From Berberis thunbergii (Eukaryota > Streptophyta > Magnoliopsida > Ranunculales > Berberidaceae): 64,000 nt of DNA. Below, piece after piece: positions 23,499 through 35,068 of this stretch (positions are counted from its first letter, which is position 1; each line of letters opens with the position of its first letter). Where the stretch lies: positions 186,001 through 250,000 of the forward strand of contig QNQO01006987.1 of assembly GCA_003290165.1 (NCBI GenBank). The letters run 5' to 3'. The notes beneath the pieces were generated by a model, which did not search any database, was not told where the DNA came from, and was given only the letters and a program-made list of their open reading frames with translations. A program made the translations under genes and the position numbers.

Positions 23499-23890
23499 TC
23501 ACGAATCTGTGATAAGAAACCTGTCCAAATATTGTAGGTAGTTATAATATTTAGATCTCTCGACTTGAGCAACTCTATATGGACCTTCCCAGTTTGGGCT
23601 AACTTTCATGTCGCCTGGCTCCTTTGTGTTTTGAAAAACCTTTCTGAGCGCCAAGATTCCTTGTTGGGACGTTCTCTCTCGAACTTTGCGGAACACAAAT
23701 TTATGTTGTTTCAGGAGTGCTGCCCAAGGCACATTTCGACGGTTTCCATCATTTTACATATTATATGTCGTCTTGTGGGAACGATCATTTCAGTTGGGAT
23801 ATCTGTTTCCATGCCAAAGCCCATAGCGAAAGGAAAATTCCCCCTTAGTTGTTTTGTGCGTAATCCGCTAGGCCCAAAGTGCCACTAGTG
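23499..23890 (-). pseudogene. Gypsy D integrase, C-terminal part
   Basis: The minus-strand translation contains VLRKVFQNTKEPGD-type and NWEGPYRV segments, the GPY-type C-terminal domain of Gypsy integrase. Upstream to 23890 are ETDIPTEM and, in another frame, LVALWA. The core continues at 32398 and beyond, on the far side of element B. Several frameshifts are present. Confidence 0.85.
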
Positions 23891-23953
23891 GTTTTTTGGC
23901 CCGCCAATTTTTCTATTCTTCTAATATTTTCTTCAAGTCTAAGACAATGTTTT

Positions 23954-24519
23954 TAATGCATCCAAATCTCGTCCTCCTGAGAATTTCACCTGCAAAACAA
24001 ATGTTTGATTGCCAAATATCATCTTTTTGGTGGCCCAAGGCACTCCGATACTTAAGTTAGTAACTCTGTTTGAAAAAGGAAGTAAATCTGGACAAAACTC
24101 AGTAAAAGTTTCATACCTTTGTCGAATGTTACCTTTACCTTTTAAAATGGTAGTAGTTATTTTTCTGCATGACTTACGCATTTGAGGCGCAACGGAAAAA
24201 GATGATTCTTGTAACAATCTCCGTTTTTATGGAGATGCGTCCGTGGAGGCGTAACTCCCTCCATGACTCATTTTTGTGCAACATTCTTCTTCTATGAGAA
24301 AACTCATGTCGGGCCTGGATTTGGACTTTGATTCATTCGGGCCTAGATTTGGGCTTCGATTGTGTCTTCTTATAGTGGGACTTGTTTGGGCTAATATGTT
24401 TGGCTTTATCTTTCTTGGGTTTTACGAGTTAGCCCAACAGATGGGACGCCAGATCCTCGTGATGGATGTTTCTGCCATGTGTATGGCTTCGATGACAGTC
24501 TATTTTGTATGTATCATCA
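23954..24519 (-). repeat. Gypsy B left LTR (3' LTR)
   Basis: It runs from TAATGCATCC (decayed TGATGCATCC) to GTATCATCA. It is longer (566 bp) than its partner at 31928-32397, which has internal deletions, one near its start. Confidence 0.8.
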
Positions 24520-24843
24520 GCTATTAGTTAGTGGGTATGTTGTTGTGGCCACTAAGTTCGTGGCGGTTAGTATTCAAATTCTATCATTGCTTTGAACTTA
24601 ATGTTGTTAGCAACTTTCGGTCGGTGATCATCTCGATCATTTGTTTATCCATTTGTTTTCACGCGCATTTTTTTGAATATTGAGCGCCATTATATCCCGC
24701 ACGTCATCCCATGAATAGTTTCTTCGTTGTTTGGTTGTATAAAGCAAATCGTGACGGGTTTGTTTCCTTCTTTACACCATCTTTGATACAAGGGTTATTT
24801 CTTTTTTTCATCGTCTTCTTCCATCTTTTCTTGCCTATTCACG

Positions 24844-27091
24844 ATGTCTGCCAATGACTTACTGGATGGTGAGCAACTTGCTATCTGCGAAACTCATTTA
24901 TCTCCCAAGAAGGATTCTCAAGCGACCTTGGATAGCGTTCGTTTCGGATACTCTTTGCCTTCTAACCTTGTGATGATTTTACCTTTTAAGAACGACAATC
25001 CTTATCGTCCGAGGAAGTATTGCACTTTACCCTCGTATATTTCACTCCGGCTTTCAATTTCTAGTTCCAGAGTTATTCTAGGCTTATTTAGATTCTATGG
25101 GTATTCCTCTTGCTCAGATGGGCCCCAATGGTTGGAGGGTTATGATTTTCACATATGCAAGCGCCATCCTTTCTAGTATTCTTTTGACTGCTAGAATCTT
25201 GCACTTTGTGGTCAGTCTGTTGGTGACCAAGAATACTTTTTTTCTTCGTTCTCTTACGTGTTTTGGCAATCTTAATGATGACATTAGGGGTTGGTCACGG
25301 GATTGGTTCTATGATTCTATCTATTCTGGCTATTTCGATTTGCGAGGTCTTCAAATAGTGAGGTATTTTTAGGTTCCCAACAAGCGGAGGGATCTGCAAT
25401 TGACTGCGGAAGAACAAATTATCAGCGAGAGTTTTTTTGCAGCTTCCTATGGTTCTTTTGGACACCTTTCTTCTAATGTCAGGGTGGAGCCCAGCGGCTT
25501 GTATAACATGAATGAAGCTGAACGGGCTCTGCTAATTGAGAGGCAAGTTGTGGAGATTGTTACCTGCGCTGCCCTTGTCGAAGGTGGTAATGTTGTCGTT
25601 GATGGAAAACTGAGCTCGGACGTTTCGGATCTCGATGTTCCTGTTAGCGTTGGCACTACTGGTCCAACTTCCAAGATAAAGCGGCTCCTCGATTCTACTA
25701 GGCATGTTTTTCTTTATTCGAGTTTTGTTGATAGGAAGCCTACGAAGGAGGATCGCTTATCTCTACAAGAGGCTAAAGAGATGAAGTTGACATTGGAAAG
25801 GAGCGAAAAATAGACCATTCACCCGCTGGATGATGGCAAAAAAGGCTCATTTCTACTTATGGTGGTCCTAGTGCTACCAACTACTCCAATGAGGATCCTA
25901 GGGGCGTCGATGATAAGATGTTCCAACTTCATTCTAAGGAGCTTGGTGGTCATAATCGAGTTCTCGAGGCCCAGTCTCCTCATTTTCTTTTTTCTCCATC
26001 TGATGATGTGGTGGAGGTTCCGCCTTCTTCTGCCAACTTATGTTCTTCTACCCTCGTTGGGACTACCACTCACTTCGCTTCTGTTGCGGTTATTATGCAG
26101 CGAGAGGGTGAGGATGGCTCTCTTGCCATTTCGTCTTTCTTCCCAACTGTTGGTGGTGGCTCCTCCGTGTTTTCGAACTCCGCGTTCTTCATTCGTGTAT
26201 TAGTTGGTCGGAACCTACCCATGAAGAAATTCCGATTAAGTTGGATTGGAAGTTTTGCTAGTTTTCCCAGCTTGATCGGTGGAGAGGCCTTCGATGTTTG
26301 TGTGTGATCAGGGTCTTCATCTCGATGATGGCCTTAGGCATATAATGGATGGGATGAATCATCTAGCCTACGCAGAGGTGATGGGTTCAGGTTATCAAGC
26401 TAGTCATAACCTGGTGGTTTATCTGGAGAGAAAGTTTGATGTGCTGCTGGTGGTGTTTACCCACATTTTTTGTCAATCCGACCCGTTAAGAGCGTGATAC
26501 TCGAAATAGGTCAAAGTGGCTAGGGTTGCTCAAGTCTCAATGGTCGAAGCCGATGGTGCATCGAATAAATCCGTTGCTGAGGTTGAGTCCTTGAAAGTCG
26601 GGTTGGATAAGGTCTGTGCCCGTTTACGTGATGTGGAGGAGTTATCCGTCAAGAAGACAGCTTATGATGATACTTCTTGTGCTGAGATTGAACAATTTGT
26701 TAGTCGCGATATGGCTGAAAGGCGGGTGAAATAGTTGACAGCTGCACTCGACGAGGTCAAGGCAGATACTTTCGTTATGCTTACCACCACCGAGGGACGG
26801 CTTGCTGCGGCCAAAAATTAATTTGCTACTGCCAAAGACAAGCTTCGCATTGTCGAAGCTGAAGTGTGGAAGAGAGTTGTTAATAGGCCGGTTGAACTTT
26901 TTAATTATATCGAGGGGCTAGGTGTGGATTTATCCAGGTACCGCCAGTTGATTGATCAAGCTTTCGAAGATGATGACGATGAATAAATTGCCCCACCCCC
27001 TTCAAGCGCCCCAGTGGTTGAAGAGCCATTGCTTCCTTCCCCTTCTGAAGAGATAACTTTGCCCTCTCCCATAGATGATGTAATAGAATAA
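24844..27091 (+). pseudogene. Antisense ORF of Gypsy B (putative gypsy-type transposon protein)
   Basis: Plus-strand frames lie just after the 3' LTR and antisense to gag. The N-terminal part starts MSANDLLDGEQLA at 24844. After a frameshift near 25030 come FHSGFQFLVPELF and MGIPLAQMGPNGWRVMIFTY, the conserved core of the plant Transposase_28-type family. A middle domain is at 25400-25813. A coiled-coil-like part (26516-26735) and an acidic tail with GLGVDLSRYRQLIDQAFE follow. Stops near 25810, 26735 and 26985 break it. It is better preserved than the copies in A and C. The molecular role is unknown. Confidence 0.65.
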
Positions 27092-27289
27092 TATTGTTAT
27101 GAAAAGAGCTTATTTTTTTGTATTGCATGTTTTTCGTAGTTTATTTTGTCAACTTGTTGTATGTTGCTTGCTCTTTGACGCATTAATTGTCTCGAGATGG
27201 GTTGACTTTATCTTCTTGATGCGATGGAGCTTGCGCGAGGAAGTTAATTTTTTGCCTCAATTTTTACTTTGTTGGTTTAACATATTGAT

Positions 27290-29830
27290 TGATCCGTAGC
27301 TCCTTGAATCAAGTGGATTCATTCCTTCAATTTGACTTCGTTGGTTCGACATACCGGTCAACCCGAAGTTTTATGGATTAAGTTTACCTGTTTGTCCAAC
27401 TTTTACTTCGTTGATTTTACGTACTAGTCAATCCGAAGTTGATTTTTTACTTAAGTTGGGCTGTTCGTCCAACTTTTACTACATTGCTCCGACATGTCAG
27501 TTGACTCGAAGTTGTTTAATCCGACTTTTACTTCATTGGTTCAACGTTCAGTCGACCTGAAGTTACTTTTATTTAGTTGACTCGTTCGTCCAACTTTCAC
27601 TTCATTGGTTCGACGTTCCAGTCGACTCGAAGTTATTTTTATTTAATTGACTCATTCGTCCAACTTTCAATTTGTTGGTTTGACGTTCCAGTCGACCTGA
27701 AATTACTTTGTTTAGTTGACTCGTTCATCCAACTTTCACTTCATTGGTTCAACGTTCCAATCGACTTGAAGTTACTATTATTTAGTTGACTTGTTCATCA
27801 AACTTTCACTTCGTTGGTTCGACGTTCCAATAGACCCGAGGTTACTTTTATTTAGTCAACTCGTTCATCCAACTTTCACTTTGTTGGTTTGACGTTCTAG
27901 TTTACTCGAAGTTACTTTCATTTAGTTGACTTGTTCGTCTATTTTCACTTCGGTGGTTCGACCGATTGGTTGGAAGGTAAGGATGGCATGATTGATCGGT
28001 TGCGGGTCCTTTGGATCATGGGCCACAACTACTTGGGTAGAGATTGTTGAACATCATTTGGGCAGGCCGAGGCCATATGGGCTTAGGCATTTTGATGCGC
28101 CTTGCCAGCTTTCCTTCATTTTGGTTCCAGTCAACCCGAAGTTACTTTTATTTAGTTGACTCGTTCATCCAACTTTCACTTCATTGGTTCGACGTTCCAG
28201 TCGACCCGAAATTACTTTGTTTAGTTGACTCGTTCATCCAACTTTCACTCCATTGGTTCAATGTTCCAATTGACCTGAAGTTACTATTATTTAGTTGACT
28301 TGTTCATCAAACTTTCACTTCGTTGGGTCGACGTTCCAATAGACCCGAGGTTACTTTTATTTAGTCAACTCATTCATCCAACTTTCACTTTGCTGGTTTG
28401 ACTTTCCAGTTGACTCGAAGTTACTTTCATTTAGTTGACTTGTTCGTCTAACTTTCACTTCGGTGGTTCGACCGATTGGTTGGAAGGTAAGGATAGCATG
28501 ATTGATCAGTTGCGGGTCCTTTGGATCATGGGCCACAACTACTTGGGTAGAGACTGTTGAACATCATTTGGACAGGCCGAGGCCATATGGGCTTAGGCAT
28601 TTTGATACGCCTTGCCAGCTTTCCTTCATTTTGGTTTCAGTCAACCCGAAGTTACTTTTATTTAGTTGACTCATTCATCCAACTTTCACTTCATTGGTTC
28701 GACGTTCCAGTCGACCCGAAATTACTTCGTTTAGTTGATTCATTCATCCAACTTTCACTTCATTGGTTCAACATTCCAATCGACCTGAAGTTACTTTTAT
28801 TTAGTTGACTTGTTCATCAAACTTTCACTTCGTTGGTTCGACGTTCCAATAGACCCGAGGTTAATTTTATTTAGTCAACTCATTCATCCAACTTTCACTT
28901 TGTTGGTTTGACTTTCCAGTTGACTCGAAGTTACTTTCATTTAGTTGACTTGTTCGTCTAACTTTCACTTCGGTGGTTCGACCGATTGGTTGGAAGGTAA
29001 GGATAGCATGATTGATCAGTTGCGGGTCCTTTGGATCATGGGCCACAACTACTTGGGTAGAGACTGTTGAACATCATTTGGACAGGCCGGGGCCATATGG
29101 GCTTAGGCATTTTGATGCGCCTTGCCAGCTTTCCTTCATTTTGGTTCCAGTCAACTCGAAGTTACTTTTATTTAGTTGACTCGTTCATCCAACTTTCACT
29201 TCATTGGTTCGACGTTCCAGTCGACCCGAAATTACTTCGTTTAGTTGATTCATTCATCCAACTTTCACTTCATTGGTTCAACATTCCAATCGACCTGAAG
29301 TTACTTTTATTTAGTTGACTTGTTCATCAAACTTTCACTTCGTTGGTTCGACGTTCCAATAGACCCGTGGTTACTTTTATTTAGTCAACTCATTCATCCA
29401 ACTTTCACTTTGCTGGTTCGACATTCCAGTTGACTCGAAGTTACTTTCATTTAGTTGACTTGTTCGTCTAACTTTCACTTCGGTGGTTCGACCGATTGGT
29501 TGGAAGGTAAGGATAGCATGATTGATCGGTTGCGGGTCCTTTGGATCATGGGCCACAACAACTTGGGTAGAGACTATTGAACATCATTTAGACAGGCCGA
29601 GGCCATATGGGCTTAGGCATTTTGATGCGCCTTGCCAGCTTTCCTTCATTTTGGCTCCAGTCGACCCGAAGTTACTTTTATTTAGTTGACTCGTTCGTCC
29701 AACTTTCACTTCACTGGTTCGACATTCCATTCAACCCGAAGTTGCTTTCATTTAGTTGACTCGTTCGTTCAACTTTTACTTCATGGGTCAGACCAGAAGT
29801 TTATTATATGTGTTCGACTTATGTCCAGAT
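27290..29830. repeat. ~60-bp tandem repeats in a 510-bp higher-order array
   Basis: The basic unit (about 55-60 bp) has TTAGTTGACTCGTTCATCCA, ACTTTCACTTC and GGTTCGACGTTCCAGTCGAC blocks. From 27961 a higher-order unit appears. It starts ACCGATTGGTTGGAAGGTAA and holds a unique ~170-bp spacer (with CATGGGCCACAACTACTTGG) plus about six basic units. Unit starts at about 27961, 28471, 28981 and 29491 are exactly 510 bp apart. Small open frames here are a by-product of the repeat. It lies between the antisense ORF and gag. Confidence 0.92.
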
Positions 29831-30288
29831 TTCTTTTGGCTTTATATGTCGATTGCTTTGCATGGCTGAGTTTTGCCACTTTTATCGTGCGTAGAATGAT
29901 GATTCCAAATTTGTCATTTGATGGATATTCCCTTTTGGATGTCCGAACCATTCCTAACGGTTGTTTTTCTTGAGCAGTTACGCTACATTGGGGAGTGATT
30001 TGCTTTATCCTTTTAATCGTTGCTTGGTTGATGTCTATCCTCGTGTTAGAGGTTCGCGCCTTTATTGTTTTTTCTCGTTTAATCTATGTCCTCAATCGCC
30101 CGATAAGCTATTGCTCTTGTTTCGCAGTTCATCATTGTAGTTAATTGGCTCGAGGTGTTTTCTGATCTGGTAGCCAAGCAATATTGATTTGACTGATCAT
30201 GCTCACATCAGTGCCAAACTATTCGATTGTGCTCACGTCAGTACATTGTTCTGCGTCAACTGCTGAGGTTTGATCGAGTCCATTATCA

Positions 30289-31842
30289 TTAATTCTTTCG
30301 TCGGTAATTCGGATTGGGCTTGCATCCGCCGGTAGGGTCCTCGAATTGTGTGGGTGGAAGCATCTTCAAAGTGTTAGTACTCCTACTTCGATATAGATTT
30401 GTTCCTTCAATCATGTGGCTGAGGTATCTGCCTTTTTTTCCTTTGAGCTGTTTGTCTGGCATTTCAATGAATTCACCAAGTCGTCCTCTTTGAATCCAAT
30501 GCTCGATTATATCTTTCAGCTTGTAGCAGTTTTCGGTATCGTGCCCGTGATCCATATGGAAGGAACAATACTTTCTTTTGTCTCTTCCTTTTGGTTTCCT
30601 CTCATTCTGGGTGGCCAGTTGATGTTCTCCCAATTTTCCATGTATTTCAGGATGTTGGTCTGGCTTGTCTTCAGGGTTGTGTAAGTTTTGTAAGTCTTTT
30701 TCATTAGTTGGTTATCCGTTCATGACTAGGTCATGCCGATTGCAACTTCCCGAATTCCCACCGGTTGGATTCGGTCCTTCGGCCATTCCGATGTTTCTTT
30801 GACTGACTGTTATCTTCCCGTAATCCATCATTTCTTCTTCTTCACCTAGCAGCTTTCTTCTCCTCAAGAGAAATGTGTTTTTGGGCTGTTTTCAGTAGAA
30901 CCATCATGATTTTTGGAGGTTCCAGGTTAAGAGCATAAAAAAATGTGACTTTCTTCAGCCCAACGGTAAATTTGCGGCGGTTGTATCATCGCTACATTCA
31001 TCGATCATTGTTAGTTCGTTGGTTTAACGAGTGACGTATTCTCGTATCGTTTCTTTAGGTTTTTGCTTGACATGGAGGAGGTAGTGTGGTCTTTTCCTCA
31101 TCCGTTGATTTCAGATGAATCTTGTGATAAAGGTGGTGGCTACCGCCTAGAAGGAGTCTATTGACCTTGATGGTAGGTTGTTGAACCAATTTATTGTAGT
31201 GGAGGTAAGGCTAGTCGGATAGGACCGACTCTGTTGTTTCCTTCAATGCCATCATGTTGTGGAAGTGTCTCAGGTGATCTGTTGGGTCGGTGGTAACATC
31301 ATATACTTCAAACTTTGGCATAGTGAACTTTCTTGGCATGGGAGTTATCATGAGGGTATCGAAGAATGGAGGCTTCGCTAATTCGTACAATACGTTAAGA
31401 TCAATGACTCCTATTCTGAATGTGATTTCAGCAAGCGTCCCATCACACTGTGGAGTCTTGCCCTGGAGGAGTTCATTGCTCTCACGGTTTCCCTGTTGGG
31501 GTTATATTGGAATTTTATCACTCACTTGAGTTCGGTTGGTGGAGTTTTGTTGAAGCGAAGCCTGGATAGGTTCAGTGGGCTGAATGTGCTCCTGGTGAGT
31601 TTTTCTAGCATCTTTGTCATGTAGTTCATCTGGACCATAAGCAGGTCTACCCGAGGATCCATGGCAGCGTTACCGGATGTCTTTGTTGTCTAAGTTATTG
31701 CGTGTTGTGGATCTTGATTGTCGGGTGCCATTAGCTTGATGATTTGCGTTGCATCTTGTTTGCAAGCTGTTTGTGGTACATTATCACCAGTAGGAGAGTT
31801 ATTGTTATTGTCACCATGTTGAGGATCTGTAGGTTGTGTCAT
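30289..31842 (-). pseudogene. Gypsy B gag
   Basis: The minus-strand start ATG is at 31842 (MTQPTDPQHGDNNNN), after an ~85-nt leader from the LTR. A central Retrotrans_gag region lies at about 30900-31300. The C-terminal part (30289-30633) carries the Cys/His motif CSFHMDHGHDTENCYKLKD and a basic tail. Frame breaks occur at about 31720 and 30960. It would form the particle for this pol-less element. Confidence 0.8.
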
Positions 31843-31913
31843 TTGTTATGACAGCTCACTGATCATTTATCAAACTTCGGTAAACTCCGTAAAGGAAACG
31901 TGGTGTTCCCCAC

Positions 31914-31927
31914 TGCCGGTGCCAAAC
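31914..31927 (-). promoter_or_regulatory. Gypsy B primer-binding site
   Basis: The minus strand reads GTTTGGCACCGGCAGTGGGG after the LTR, near the TGGCGCCGTCTGTGGG form of plant Gypsy elements. Confidence 0.7.
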
Positions 31928-32397
31928 TGATGTGTCCAAAGACTACCTTTTTGGTTGCCGAAGGCACTCCGATGCTTAACTTCGTAACTCTATTTGAAGA
32001 ATGAAACATATATGAAAAAAACTCAGGTAAAGTTACATACCTTTGTCGAATGTTCCCTTTACCTTTTATAAGGCACAATAGAAGGAGATGTTTCTTATAA
32101 CAGTCTCCTCCTTTATGGAAATGCGTCCATGGAAGCGTAACTCCATCCACGACTCTTTTTTGTGCAACGTCCTTCTTCTTTATGAGAGAACATGTGTTGG
32201 GCCTGGATTTGGGTTTTGATTCGTTCAGACCGAGATTTGGACTTTGATTATGTCTTCTTATAGTGGGCTTTATCTGGGCCTCTATGGTTGGCTTCAAGTT
32301 TAGGAGCTGGCCCAATAGATGGGACGCCAGATCCTCGTGATGGATGTTTTCTACCACGTGTATGGCTTCGATGACAGTCTATTTTGATGTATCATCA
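31928..32397 (-). repeat. Gypsy B right LTR (5' LTR)
   Basis: It runs from TGATGTGTCC to GTATCATCA, 470 bp. Compared with the left LTR it lacks ~40 bp after TGTCC and a second block in the middle. Confidence 0.85.
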
Positions 32398-33450
32398 CTT
32401 TTGTTAGAGGATTCCACAAGTCCGTTGCAAGGGTACATAGGGGCCGAATAGAGTTGTTTCACCCTATAGTTGTCGAGGAATGGTCGTAGCTTCTGTCGTC
32501 CAAACTGAGAGTCGTTGTCAGAAATGAAGGCATATGGCAACCCAAAACAGGTTACTGCCTAGTTCCATAAGATTTGATTAGATCATCCTCCCTGACATTT
32601 TGTAAAGCTAGAGGTTCTATCCATTTGGTAAAGTAATCCATTGCTATAAGAGGAATTTCTTTCCGCTGCTTCCGAGCAAAGGTCCTACTACGACTAGACT
32701 GTAAGGAGCAAATGGCCACAAAATATATACCGAATGCAAAAAACTGGCAAAGGCTAGGATTCTCTAGCCATGTTGTTGACATTTATCACACCGTCTGACA
32801 TAATGTTTAGCGTCGCAAGCATGTGTGGCCTATAATATCCCTAGGTCCATACCTACTAGGCAATGCTTGGCCCACTTGAGTGGTTGCCATACTCCCCCTC
32901 GTGTATTTCGGCCATTATCTAGTGTGCCTCCCCAAAGGTTATGCATCTGAGCAGAGCCCTCCTAAAGACACCTTGTATAGGATTTCATCCAAGATTTGTA
33001 TCACTTGGACTTCTTGGCAATTCATCGAGTATCTACCATGTCATTTTATAATTCCTAGTTGATTAGGAAGCTTTGAACTAGGTTAAACCAATGGTGGGTC
33101 TCCGCATCCGACATGTAGATGTCCTCCTCGGAGAATGCAGGTCAAGGCAATGTCAATCTCAATAATTTGTTTGTTCCCTAGTCCAAGCATGGCGGCCAAG
33201 TTAGCCAAGGCATGAACATGTTAGTTTTCTCCCCAATTAATATGCATAACTCGGAGTCTCATAAATGATTGATTGAGTTGATTGACGAGCTCCGGATGTC
33301 ATATCATTGTTGTGTTCCGAGTTGAATATTTCCCATTCACGTGATTTACTACAAGTTGTGAATCCATAAAGACGACTAGCTCTTTTAATTTTAGGTTTTG
33401 TGCTAAGTCAAATCTCGTTATCAGGGTTTCATACTCGGCTTCATGGTTCG
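32398..33450 (-). pseudogene. Gypsy D integrase core and zinc finger
   Basis: On the minus strand, the H2C2 zinc-binding part is at about 32770-32860 (YVRRCDKCQQHG in one frame). Next are LIAMDYFTKWIEPLAL (32552-32782) with the first catalytic Asp region, then AFISDNDSQFG and GLVESSNK up to 32398. Element B is inserted directly after this last motif. Frameshifts are frequent. Confidence 0.85.
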
Positions 33451-33453
33451 TTG

Positions 33454-34640
33454 TCAAGAACTCCATCTTAAAGCTAGTTCCAACCTAGAGTTGTCTTTGT
33501 TCACTAGTACAATCCCAACTTTGGACCCGGTGATACAAGTTGACTTGTCCGAAAATAGTCGCCAACTTGTCTCTTTGTCGTAAGGGCCTGGCTCATCAGG
33601 GAGTTCCTTGGGCTCAGTTTCTCCTTTGCCCAACCAGAATGGTTCTTCCACAGGGAAGTCTGCTAGGAAGCCCGCAATCACTTGCCATTTTTCTATTGTT
33701 TGAGCATTAAATTCTATCTCAGATTCCCTGAGGGTGAAGCCCATTTCTTCATTCTCGATACTTGACCACTTTGTCAAGGATTGCAAAAGGGTTACATTCG
33801 TCATGACGATAATAGGGTGACACTGGAAGTACAGTTGTAGGCGATGAGCGAAAAAGACTAGGGCCAATGCAATCTTCTCTGTCAGGGCGTGCCTAATCTT
33901 ACAATCAAACAAGGGTTTACTCTGGAAATAAATGGGATTTTCCACCTTCTGCTTAAGACGAATGAAAAAGGAACTCACAAAAAAGTCATAAACTCTCAAG
34001 TAGAGATCTTCTCCATCGACGAGTTCTAAAAGCATAGGTGTTGTGTTGAGGTAGTGCTTCAATTGTTGGAAACTTAATTCACATTTGGGAGTCCATTTGA
34101 ATCGAACCTACTTTTTAAGCAAACAGAACAACAATTAGCACTTGTCGAAAGACTTGGATATGAACTGGCCCAAGACGGCGATCATGTCAACCAGCTTCTA
34201 TACTTCTTAAATGATGGGGACATCTCAATTAGTGCTCTTAGTTTATTGAAATTGGACTCAATCCCTCTACGGAACACAAGAACCTCATAAACTTTCTAAA
34301 TGTGCATTTTTTTCGAGTTAAGTTTCATCTCTACTATTTGAGTATGCCAAAGGTAATTGCCAAGCTTCCAAGGTGATTAACATCGTTCATCCCTTAGACG
34401 AGCTTGTCATCTATGTAGACCTCCATGATGTTTCTTATCTAGTTCCGAAATATGCATTCCATTGGTCCTTGGTAGGTAGCCCGAATCATTTTAAGCGCGA
34501 ACATTCCCTCATAACAATAAACCTCATTCTAAGTGTAGAATGACATTTTCTCTTTGTCCTCTTCCGCCATACGAATTTGATTATACTTGGAATAACCATC
34601 CATGAACGAGAGCAAACCAAGCCCAAAAAGAAGGTTGGCT
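33454..34640 (-). pseudogene. Gypsy D reverse transcriptase and RNase H
   Basis: On the minus strand the RT part (34062-34640) has LLSFMDGYSKYNQIRMAEED and the catalytic VYIDDKLV (YxDD box, about 34400). An open frame at 33454-34062 follows with the RT connection (ALVFFAHRLQLYFQCHPI) and an RNase H-like start LFSDKSTCITGSKVGIVLV. The usual catalytic DG is changed to DK. Stops at about 34450 and 34540 show decay. The N-terminal RT and the 5' half of element D are missing towards 34800. Confidence 0.85.
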
Positions 34641-34699
34641 AGAACTAATCCACATTTAACACTACCTCCCCACCAAAGCATAACAAAGCCAAACATTTA

Positions 34700-35068
34700 T
34701 GCTAATATCTTTAAAAGGAGTTGCAATCCGCATATCCTAACTATCTAGAGAAGATTGCAGGGTGTTGAATATGAAATAGAAGGAAAAACAACATACAATT
34801 TAAACTAAAACTAAGAAAAGTATCAAGAAACTAGTAGCAACTTCATCTTGCATACCTTTTTAGAATTCAGAAAAGAGCCAATCCAAAGCATACTCAGAGA
34901 AAAAAAAAATTGTATTAAGAAAGAACAAATTAAATTAAAAATGATTAAACTTAAACAAGTTAAAGTGAGGAAGTCAGTCAGGCACAGAACATAAACAAAC
35001 ACATTCTCTCGAAATTTTAAGTAAGAATAGGAGCCCCTAAAAGGGAATACATTGGCCAAACTCTTAGA
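34700..35068. other. Spacer between Gypsy D and the F-box gene
   Basis: AT-rich sequence with no recognisable domain. It holds the 3' untranslated region of the F-box gene, whose end I cannot place. Confidence 0.5.

Larger units (their letters stand above)
23949..32402 (-). mobile_element. Gypsy element B (Tat-like, no recognisable pol), nested in D
   Basis: The left LTR is 23954-24519 and the right LTR 31928-32397. Between them are a plus-strand antisense ORF, a large tandem-repeat field and minus-strand gag. No protease, RT, RNase H or integrase is visible between the repeats and gag, so the copy needed enzymes from another element. The flanks GTTTT (left) and CTTTT (right) match at 4 of 5 bases, and the host integrase frame continues on both sides. 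This supports a single insertion. Confidence 0.85.

Noticed and set aside
24844..27091. Plus-strand ORF group considered as a host gene
   Set aside because: Its position next to the LTR, antisense to gag, and a related copy in Gypsy A show that it belongs to the retrotransposon.
27577..29973. Several similar plus-strand open frames of 70-95 codons (LVDSFIQLSLHWF-type)
   Set aside because: They are translations of the 510-bp/60-bp tandem repeat, recur with its period and have no domain.
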